NCBI GenBank assembly: GCA_015233515.1
Contig: JADFXS010000096.1
Coordinates: 1-9,558 of the forward strand
Direction of reading: 5' to 3'
Length of the DNA: 9,558 nucleotides
Origin: Deltaproteobacteria bacterium
GTDB lineage: Bacteria > Desulfobacterota > Desulfarculia > Adiutricales > JAGVGV01
In this document: positions 1-5,112 of the stretch, piece by piece
Position numbering within the stretch: the stretch's first letter is position 1
How the letters are laid out: each line of letters begins with the position of its first letter
Made by a program: the position numbers and the translations under genes
The notes under the pieces: generated by a model
What the model was told of the DNA's origin: nothing
Databases searched by the model: none
What the model saw: only the letters and a program-made list of their open reading frames with translations

Positions 1-568
1 CTTGCATGACCTGCTGGTTCACCTTGGCAATCTGCGTAGTGAGGCTATTGACCTGGCCAACGGACGTTTTGATCTCCTGATCGATTTCCTGTTGGATGCT
101 TTTGAGGTCCTTGGCGGTTTGGTTAAACTTATCGGCCAAGGTGGAAGCTTTAGAGACGATGTTCGTTCGTTCGGTGTTCCCGGAAGGATTATTAGCTAGT
201 TCTTGCCAGGAGTTCCAAAAGTCACTTAAAGCCGAGCTAAGGCCGTCGGTCTGGGATTCATCCACCAAGTCTTCGGCGTACTGTAGGTACTTGAGTTGTG
301 ACTCGTATTTCGATTCGCCCTGCTTGGCGTCCACGATCTTGTTATTGCAGAATTGATCGTATACTCTCTTGACATCGGTCACTTCCGAGCCGGAGACGAT
401 TTGCACCCCATTGGTCTTTGACAGGCAACTCGCCTTGATAATGGCGACCTGTCTCGAGTAACCGTCGGTGCCGACGTTGGCGATATTGGTACCGGTAACA
501 CTGATGGCGGTCTGGTAAGCCTGGAGACCGCTCAGCGCCGTGCTCATGATCGATGACATGGTAATCAT
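1..568 (-). CDS. flgK: flagellar hook-associated protein FlgK, N-terminal part (cut by window edge)
   Basis: FlgK (HAP1) is the first hook-filament junction protein, exported by the flagellar type III system and assembled on the distal end of the hook. The reading frame is open from ATG at 568 to the window edge, giving 189 codons with no stop. Residues 10-40 carry the axial-protein signature: TALSGLQAYQ, then TNIANVGTDGYSRQ. The GYSRQ ending is typical of FlgK, whereas FlgE and FlgG have TTGFK. Residues from about 75 on are helical and rich in Gln, Lys and Ser, as in the FlgK coiled-coil D0/D1 domains. The start is supported by AAGGTG seven bases upstream; a second in-frame ATG lies three codons further in. 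It follows flgE by 26 bp and is probably co-transcribed with it. Cysteines occur at residues 48 and 74, which is uncommon in axial proteins. The C-terminal part, and any flgL, lie outside the window. Confidence 0.93.
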   Translation of the reverse strand, partial: MITMSSIMSTALSGLQAYQTAISVTGTNIANVGTDGYSRQVAIIKASCLSKTNGVQIVSGSEVTDVKRVYDQFCNNKIVDAKQGESKYESQLKYLQYAEDLVDESQTDGLSSALSDFWNSWQELANNPSGNTERTNIVSKASTLADKFNQTAKDLKSIQQEIDQEIKTSVGQVNSLTTQIAKVNQQVMQ

Positions 569-594
569 GGTCTTTCACCTTTTGAACCTGACGG

Positions 595-1812
595 TTATTT
601 ACCCAGGTTGACCAGCGTCTGGAGGATTTCATTGGTCGTGGTAAAAACCCGGGAACATGCTTGAAATGCGGTTTGAGTCACAATCAACTGACCCAATTCG
701 CTGGAAAGGTCGACGTTGGACAGTTCCTTGGAACTGGATTTAATGCTGCCCATCCGGCCGGTATCCGCGCTGCCCATGATGGCTTGCCCCGAGTCGTTAG
801 TAGAGACATACAGATTTCCGTCGGTTTTTTCTAGACCGTTGTAGTTATTGAAATCAGCTAAAGCGACCTTGAAGGGCCGGGTGGTCGTGCCATTGGAGTA
901 GGAACAAACTACATATCCGGAATCATCGATGGCCACGGAAGAAACCGACCCGGTGGTATATCCGTCCTGGGATTGGTCATTGATGGCCGAATCCGATGCA
1001 TATTGAGTCAGCGTTCCATTGGTGCTTCCGGAAGTGTCGTACTGGTTCCAGGTGACCGTCTGACTCGCGGCGCCATTGGTCAAGCTCAACGTGAACGTCG
1101 GATTTGTCCCGCTGACCAAGGCTCCGGTGGAATCGAAATCCAGGGTGCCGCTGCTTCCGCTGGATATGCTCCCATCGGTGCTGGGTATTGAAGCCGCCCA
1201 AGTCCATTCATTGGAAGTGGAGCTTTTAGTATAGGTAATGGTCACCGGGATCTCATTGCCTAGCGAATCGTAGATATCGGTGGTAGTCGAAAAAGTGTCG
1301 CCGCTCGCCGCGCCAGAATTCAGATTTACGCTGGTGGATAGTTTGGTGGTCGCCTTGGGAGGTGAGTTATCGTAAGAGACTTTAATATCGGTGAGCGATC
1401 CTAATTGGCCGTTATCTTTCACCGAATACCCTTGAACGACCAGGCCGTCACCATTGACCAACGTTCCGGTTTTATCGAATTTAAAGGAACCGTCGCGGGT
1501 ATAGTAGGTCATGCCGCTGTCGGCGTCCTTGAGCGTGAACATGCCATAGCCGTTGATGGCGAGAGAAGTGGTGCTGTCCGCGGTGGAAATCGTCCCTTGC
1601 GTCCAATTTTCACCGATTGACTGAACTCTGACGCCGCTTCCGATATTATTTGTAGAGGTTCGGGTAATGGATTGGGAGAGCAAGTCGGAAAAATTAACTC
1701 TACTCGACTTAAACCCGGTGGTTTCGGAGTTGGCGATGTTGTTGCTTGTAACACTCAACTGATCACGGAAAGCACTCATCCCGGTAATACTGATATAAAG
1801 CGAATTAATCAT
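595..1812 (-). CDS. flgE: flagellar hook protein FlgE
   Basis: FlgE is the structural subunit of the flagellar hook. The 405-residue protein opens with the flagellar basal-body rod signature (SNNIANSETTGFKSSRVNF, about residues 23-41). It then has the FlgE-type segment with YYTRDGSFKFD and VVQGY near residues 105-135, and a Ser/Thr/Gly-rich variable middle. It closes with the rod/hook C-terminal motif LIVTQTAFQACSRVFTTTNE, about residues 376-395. Length is within the usual hook-protein range. I chose ATG at 1812 because GGAGGT sits seven bases upstream; the longer frame would start at a GTG inside that ribosome binding site. The gene follows flgD by 67 bp. The almost invariant Asn of the AFQANSR motif is Cys386 here, and Cys303 lies in the segment before TRPFKVALADF; hook proteins are usually poor in cysteine. 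FlgF or FlgG are unlikely given the length and middle domain. Confidence 0.95.
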   Translation of the reverse strand: MINSLYISITGMSAFRDQLSVTSNNIANSETTGFKSSRVNFSDLLSQSITRTSTNNIGSGVRVQSIGENWTQGTISTADSTTSLAINGYGMFTLKDADSGMTYYTRDGSFKFDKTGTLVNGDGLVVQGYSVKDNGQLGSLTDIKVSYDNSPPKATTKLSTSVNLNSGAASGDTFSTTTDIYDSLGNEIPVTITYTKSSTSNEWTWAASIPSTDGSISSGSSGTLDFDSTGALVSGTNPTFTLSLTNGAASQTVTWNQYDTSGSTNGTLTQYASDSAINDQSQDGYTTGSVSSVAIDDSGYVVCSYSNGTTTRPFKVALADFNNYNGLEKTDGNLYVSTNDSGQAIMGSADTGRMGSIKSSSKELSNVDLSSELGQLIVTQTAFQACSRVFTTTNEILQTLVNLGK

Positions 1813-1879
1813 GATTCGCACCTCCGGCGCGTTAATCTGGGCTTTAAATATCGTGGCGCATTTTTCGAGGTCGGCCGCC

Positions 1880-2563
1880 TTAGGCCTCCATCACCTGGGT
1901 GACATCGGAGTAGAGAATCTCCTGCCCGCCTTGAGAACGGAGGTACATGCCGTCGCTTTTGCTCAGCGCCGCCTTGATGTAATATTCAGAATAAGAAGTC
2001 ACCTTGGATGAGTCGTAATCCGAGTCGTTTGAAGAAATTTTGAATGTATAGTTGCCGTCCGCCGCTTGATTGCCGTTATTGTCGGTGCCATCCCACTGGA
2101 CGTCGTTTTCTCCCTTGGTGAGATCGGTCAAATCCATGGTTTTAACCAGGCTGCCGTCCTTATCGTAGACAGAGACGCTTAGGGATGAGTAGGCTTGGTC
2201 AAGATCGAGGATTACTCCACTAGCGGTTCCGTTATATTTTTCTATCGAGTTTCCCTCGGCCACCACGGTTTTCCCGATGGTTTGCGTCGCCTGGGAGTTG
2301 TAGAGACCCTTTTGATAGGTGGTGAGTGTGGAAAGGTAATTATTCATGGAGGATAATTCTTCCAATTGGCTGTAACTGCATAATTGGGAGGTCAGCTCGT
2401 TGGTATCCGTTGGGTTCGTGGGATCCTGATTCTGGAGTTGCTTCAGAAAAAGGGTCATAAAATCCGTGGAGTTCAACGAATTGCTGCTGGTGGTCGATGA
2501 TGTGCTCGTGGTCGTGCTGGTTTGAGTAAAGCCAAACCCCGAAATCGTGCTGCTAGTAGACAT
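1880..2563 (-). CDS. flgD: flagellar hook-capping (hook scaffolding) protein FlgD
   Basis: FlgD forms the cap under which FlgE subunits assemble into the hook and is itself exported. The 227-residue protein has an N-terminal tail made almost entirely of Ser and Thr (about residues 13-33). The FlgD core follows: FMTLFLKQLQNQDPTNPTD (about 35-53), then ELTSQLCSYSQLEELSSMN (about 56-74). The C-terminal half holds the FlgD Ig-like/Tudor region, recognised by GENDVQWDGTDNNGN and DGNYTFKI (about 151-176). ATG at 2563 has GGGGAGG seven bases upstream, a strong site. It is the first flagellar gene of the visible cluster. The gene that often precedes it, fliK, is not present; a gene-free region takes its place. 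Cys62 replaces a residue that is commonly Ala in the QLAQFSSLEQ motif. Confidence is high because both conserved halves are present. Confidence 0.95.
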   Translation of the reverse strand: MSTSSTISGFGFTQTSTTTSTSSTTSSNSLNSTDFMTLFLKQLQNQDPTNPTDTNELTSQLCSYSQLEELSSMNNYLSTLTTYQKGLYNSQATQTIGKTVVAEGNSIEKYNGTASGVILDLDQAYSSLSVSVYDKDGSLVKTMDLTDLTKGENDVQWDGTDNNGNQAADGNYTFKISSNDSDYDSSKVTSYSEYYIKAALSKSDGMYLRSQGGQEILYSDVTQVMEA

Positions 2564-2608
2564 AATCTTTCCTCCCCGCCATCCAGATTCACGCTCTCCG
2601 CGTCACCT

Positions 2609-2647
2609 GGTCCGATAGTTTTAGAAACAGAGCCTCCGGATCGGACC
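2609..2647 (-). promoter_or_regulatory. stem-forming leader upstream of flgD, with GGA triplets
   Basis: An exact 8-bp inverted repeat, GGTCCGAT / ATCGGACC, encloses 23 nt in the region that would be the flgD mRNA leader. Read on the minus strand, the leader between about 2665 and the start codon carries repeated GGA triplets, including one in the loop (CCGGAGG) and one in the ribosome binding site (GGGGAGG). GGA in hairpin loops and over the Shine-Dalgarno is the pattern bound by CsrA/RsmA proteins, known to control flagellar genes in several bacteria. The structure is seen; CsrA control is inference. A GATAAT hexamer at 2672-2677 (minus strand) could be a -10 element, but no good -35 partner was found. 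No clear sigma-28 or sigma-54 promoter was found. Confidence 0.35.
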
Positions 2648-2727
2648 TGACCCGCGAACCGATCCAAGCCGATTATCTTTTATTTCGATGATTTACCTTT
2701 AAGCGGCGCTGATGGCTTAATTTGGGC

Positions 2728-2950
2728 GCACCAGTGCCTTGGAGAATGAAACGATTTTTGATTGACGAATCAACCGCGGAAAAACCCGGCCTGAACAGGC
2801 TCATCGGGATCGACGAGCCGAAAGGCGGAAACAGTTCTCGGGTCTTTAGCCCATGGAAATCCGATACGGATCAATCTCAATCCGCAAGAACCTCGATGGG
2901 ATTTTTCCGCGATGTTCCAAGAGCTTTTAAAAGCTCGGAACTTTTATTTT
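2728..2950 (+). ncRNA. candidate structured noncoding RNA A (antisense in orientation to flanking genes)
   Basis: No protein family is recognised here, but the plus strand is densely structured. A hairpin with 6-bp stem TTGATT/AATCAA and loop GACG sits at 2758-2773. A long-range stem pairs 2775-2787 (CGCGGAAAAACCC) with 2898-2911, 13 bp with one bulged A at 2901. Inside that stem are an inverted repeat at 2789-2800, a hairpin at 2798-2819 (GGCTC/GAGCC plus TCG/CGA), GCC-GAAA-GGC with a GNRA loop at 2817-2826, and ATCCG-ATA-CGGAT at 2859-2871. A second ATCCG at 2880-2884 could compete for the same CGGAT. An intrinsic terminator follows at 2914-2950. A weak promoter is possible (TTTACC at 2692-2697 and CTTAAT at 2716-2721), so the 5' end is a guess. 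A 72-codon ORF from ATG 2746 overlaps but runs through the terminator and lacks a well-spaced ribosome binding site. The two long arms could also be ends of a small mobile element. Confidence 0.4.
2914..2950 (+). terminator. intrinsic terminator at the end of candidate RNA A
   Basis: GTTCC (2914-2918), a two-base AA bulge, then GAGCTTTT (2921-2928) pair with AAAAGCTC (2929-2936) and GGAAC (2937-2941). The stem is followed directly by TTTTATTTT (2942-2950). The T-run lies only on the plus-strand side, so it would stop plus-strand transcription. No plus-strand protein gene upstream explains it. Confidence 0.65.
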
Positions 2951-2986
2951 CGGTTGTTATGTAAGTAAGAAGGGACAGTGAGGGGA

Positions 2987-3015
2987 TTGACAGCACACTG
3001 TTATGTAGCTATAAT
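2987..3015 (+). promoter_or_regulatory. perfect sigma-70 type promoter
   Basis: TTGACA at 2987-2992 and TATAAT at 3010-3015 are separated by exactly 17 bp, a full match to the housekeeping consensus at both hexamers. Transcription would start near 3022 on the plus strand. No protein gene with a ribosome binding site follows; the next element is the hairpin/T-run at 3056-3104. Confidence 0.75.
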
Positions 3016-3021
3016 AAAAAC

Positions 3022-3104
3022 AGGGTGTGATGCATCCGTGCTCACGCTCGCGTGGAGAGCCAAACTCGCAGACCGCCAAGTTTCGTGTTTGGCTTTCCCT
3101 TTTT
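3022..3104 (+). ncRNA. candidate small RNA B, about 83 nt
   Basis: The segment starts 7 nt after a consensus promoter and ends in an intrinsic terminator, so it has the boundaries of a free-standing small RNA. Visible structure: palindrome GATGCATC at 3029-3036; a hairpin CTCACG-CTCG-CGTGGAG at 3041-3057 with one bulged G; then the terminator stem. AAACT at 3062-3066 could alternatively pair with AGTTT at 3079-3083, which would compete with the terminator stem, so attenuation is conceivable. An ATG at 3030 opens a 41-codon frame, but it has no convincing ribosome binding site and runs past the terminator. It does not match 6S RNA, tmRNA, RNase P RNA, tRNA or the riboswitch consensus sequences I know. 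It is read opposite to the flanking flagellar and activase genes. Its target and function are unknown. Confidence 0.55.
3056..3104 (+). terminator. intrinsic terminator of small RNA B
   Basis: AGCCAAAC (3058-3065) pairs exactly with GTTTGGCT (3087-3094), and the stem can extend by one G-U and one A-U pair to 3056/3096. A T-rich tail follows: TTT, CCC, TTTTT, ending at 3104. The CCC interruption makes the tail imperfect, but the position about 90 nt behind a consensus promoter supports the call. Confidence 0.6.
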
Positions 3105-3319
3105 GTCCCATATAATATCGTTTCACATTTCTCTATCCTCCATCGGCTATTTTAAGATTGCATATCCAAGATCGGAAAATGCCTCCAATAACAACTTGCC
3201 CAAGTGAAACCCGGGAAAACCCATCGGAGGTCGGCCGTTTCATCCGGCCTTCTGGCAATTTTTAGAACGGTCTTCGTCGATTCACTTTCAACAAATTGAT
3301 TTATTAAAATGAGCAAGAA

Positions 3320-3553
3320 CTATTTATCACGTACTTTTGGTGGCAAATTGCGTGCCATAATGATGATGCCGGTTTGGATATGATGTGTGGTCGCGCCGGT
3401 ATTGTCGCAGTATTTATCTAAAAATAGCAATATATTATCGTGGGTGATTTCGCTTGGCCCGTCCCGGCGGCTTCTGTTTGATGGTTTTTTTATTGGTAGA
3501 TAAAGCTCATGTAAATAGATAGATTTTTTAGAGCATAGCCAAAAAAATATCAA
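3320..3553 (-). other. AT-rich open reading frame, probably a gene remnant
   Basis: A 77-codon frame is open on the minus strand but begins only at TTG, with no Shine-Dalgarno site and no good ATG before its last 14 codons. The second half (about residues 35-77, around THDNILLFLDKYCDNTG and MARNLPPKVRDK) has a protein-like mixture of residues, while the first 25 residues are low-quality. I do not recognise a family. It may be the tail of a decayed gene or a chance ORF in AT-rich DNA. Confidence 0.2.
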
Positions 3554-3600
3554 AATAAATTTACTTAACTTACATTAAAGCTTTATAAAAAGTTGATCTG

Positions 3601-3630
3601 GTTCCCGAGCTCCAGTTTGGAAACTTTTTT
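3601..3630 (+). repeat. hairpin with T-run (possible terminator or dispersed palindromic repeat)
   Basis: GTTCCCGAGCT (3601-3611) pairs with AGTTTGGAAAC (3614-3624) with two G-U pairs and one mismatch around a CC loop, followed by TTTTTT. It has the shape of a plus-strand intrinsic terminator with no gene before it. It also resembles, in degenerate form, a palindrome that I recall as common between genes in many bacteria (GTTCCCAAGCTC...GAGCTTGGGAAC type); that likeness is from memory and unverified. The terminator at 2914-2941 shares the GTTCC...GAGCT...GGAAC layout. Confidence 0.4.
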
Positions 3631-3956
3631 CCAAGGAAGCGGAAGTTTTCTATAACGATTTACCAGACGATAACTTGAAAACTCGCGAAAACGACTCTTT
3701 CAAGTGTTGGTCGGTCTATTTTTGCCGGTTTCGCGCCGGTCATGATCGATACTCATCGGCAAAAAGTTCCCCCTGTCCCGGGCGCTAGGCAATAATTTCC
3801 GCTTTGGATAATGAACACGACCAGGAAAATATGTCCACCCGGGTATAATTGATCATCCTAAAACAAACCAGCGCTTTGAAGAAGCCGTACTCGGGTTAAA
3901 ATTTCATTCATTGTCTGATTTCTCTTCATTTTATCTTCATCAACCAGCTAGGACTC

Positions 3957-4925
3957 CTACGCCGGGTCGCCGCTGCGACCAAAAGACTTGTCTATGATCA
4001 ACCGCAACCGCTCCAGGGTTTCAGGCGTCGGTGGATTGAAGTCTTGCATCTCGTAAATTCGGCCCAAGGATCCATACTTGCCCTCGCCGAACCGCATATA
4101 CGGCAACAGCTCGTATTCAGTCACATTCTTGTAAGGCCGAATGAAGGCCAGAACAGCCCGGATATTTTCCTCGTCATCATTAACTCCCGGAATAAGGGGG
4201 GTGCGAGCGATGAATCTTTTGTCGGGGAAAGTTTCATAAGCGTGTTTGATATTCTCCAGTATCCTTTTGTTGGCCACGCCGGTCCATTTCCGGTGACGTT
4301 CCGGATCAATCAACTTGTGGTCGTGGAGGACGACATTCACATGGGGGAGCACTCTTTCCACGGACGCCCACGGGACGTTGAACGCGGTTTCGATGGCCGT
4401 ATTGATGCCACGCTTATGCGCCTCGGCCAGTAGGGCCGCCGAGAAATCGGGTTGTATCAAGCATTCACCGCCACTTAACGTTATCCCGCCGCTTGATTCG
4501 CGATAAAAAAGGCTGTCCTGCTCTACTTCATTGAGCACCTCGTCCACCGTCATCTCTTGCCCGAACAGGTAAAGTGCATTACTGGGGCAAACGGGAACGC
4601 ATTGGCCGCAGTTCGTGCACAGATTCCAGTTGATCCTCACCTTATCGTCCGTTCTGTCATCTGAATCACTTAAATAGATGGCTGGCTCAGGGCAAAGATT
4701 TTTCAGGCAAAAGCCGCACTGTTTTCCCCCAAGGCACTTATCCGAGTTATAAGCGAGTTCCGGCTTCGGATGGATGCTTTCGGGATTGGAGCACCACTTG
4801 CAACAGAGCGAGCAGCCTTTGAGGAAAACGGTTGTCCGGATACCCGGGCCGTCGTGGATGCAAAAATGCTGGATGTTCAGGATTATCCCCTTCAGAGCTT
4901 TTGGGTGTGGTTGCTGATTATCCAT
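3957..4925 (-). CDS. glycyl-radical-enzyme activating protein (radical SAM, two ferredoxin-type 4Fe-4S clusters)
   Basis: Activases of this family cleave S-adenosylmethionine and abstract hydrogen from a glycine of a partner glycyl radical enzyme. The 322-residue product starts with the family signature NIQHFCIHDGPGIRTTVFLKG and the radical-SAM CX3CX2C triad Cys38, Cys42, Cys45 (an extra Cys41 lies inside). A ferredoxin-like insert follows, with Cys64, 70, 73 and 78, then Cys103, 106, 109 and 113 (CTNCGQCVPVCP), for two more 4Fe-4S clusters. The SAM-binding GGE is in GGITLSGGEC (146-155), with Cys where Pro is usual. Asp202-His203-Lys204 sits where most relatives have D-(L/I)-K. The C-terminal LLPYMRFGEGKY is also typical. 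ATG at 4925 has GGGGA upstream; the longer frame from 4976 has no ribosome site. It lies behind the porin (187-bp gap with a strong hairpin). No partner enzyme is in the window, so the substrate is unknown. Confidence 0.92.
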   Translation of the reverse strand: MDNQQPHPKALKGIILNIQHFCIHDGPGIRTTVFLKGCSLCCKWCSNPESIHPKPELAYNSDKCLGGKQCGFCLKNLCPEPAIYLSDSDDRTDDKVRINWNLCTNCGQCVPVCPSNALYLFGQEMTVDEVLNEVEQDSLFYRESSGGITLSGGECLIQPDFSAALLAEAHKRGINTAIETAFNVPWASVERVLPHVNVVLHDHKLIDPERHRKWTGVANKRILENIKHAYETFPDKRFIARTPLIPGVNDDEENIRAVLAFIRPYKNVTEYELLPYMRFGEGKYGSLGRIYEMQDFNPPTPETLERLRLIIDKSFGRSGDPA

Positions 4926-5035
4926 GTCTCTTCCCCAGTCACCAAACGAAATACCCGGCACCCGGGCGATCCGCATGAATTCAAGGAGTTAGTTTCCGCA
5001 AACCGTCATCGTGTCGTCTCTTGTCTTAGGGCTGG

Positions 5036-5063
5036 CCGGTCCCTGGGGCGACCCAGGGACCGG
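5036..5063. repeat. perfect 12-bp stem-loop between porin and activase
   Basis: CCGGTCCCTGGG (5036-5047) and CCCAGGGACCGG (5052-5063) are exact complements around a 4-base loop, GCGA on the plus strand and TCGC on the minus strand. No T-run follows on either strand, so it is not a standard intrinsic terminator. In the porin-activase mRNA it could block 3' exonucleases, stabilise the upstream porin message and lower downstream expression. That role is inference; the stem is directly visible. Confidence 0.7.
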
Positions 5064-5112
5064 AAGTCGGCCAATTCCAGAACTAGTTCGGGGCCCTGGC
5101 TCAGGTTTGTGA

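Larger units (their letters stand above)
3106..3956. other. gene-poor, AT-rich intergenic region
   Basis: No convincing gene is seen. Contents: a GGCCG/CGGCC hairpin (3233-3249, 7-nt loop) followed at a distance by ATTTTTAG; an AT-rich ORF remnant (3320-3553, minus); a hairpin with a T-run (3601-3630); and a direct repeat of GCCGGT near 3723-3741. No clear minus-strand terminator follows the activase stop at 3957. Composition is more AT-rich than the flanking genes, especially about 3480-3600, which fits decayed or acquired DNA. Confidence 0.5.

Noticed and set aside
2780..2812. Possible minus-strand terminator: GCCTG-TT-CAGGC with flanking CCC/GGG, followed by TTTTT
   Set aside because: The inner loop is only two bases, the outer stem is interrupted, and the T-run is half of the long A/T pairing used in the plus-strand structure. 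It would also cut off any minus-strand read-through towards flgD, which cannot be judged from sequence alone.
2758..2920. Integron attC site or retron-like element
   Set aside because: The ends do not fit RYYYAAC/GTTRRRY core sites, and no integrase or reverse transcriptase is in the window.
2746..2964. 72-codon plus-strand ORF starting MKRFLIDEST
   Set aside because: It runs through a strong intrinsic terminator and several hairpins, GGAG lies only two bases before the ATG, and no family is recognised. It remains the main competing explanation for RNA A.
3030..3155. 41-codon plus-strand ORF inside small RNA B
   Set aside because: No well-formed ribosome binding site, and the frame extends beyond the terminator.
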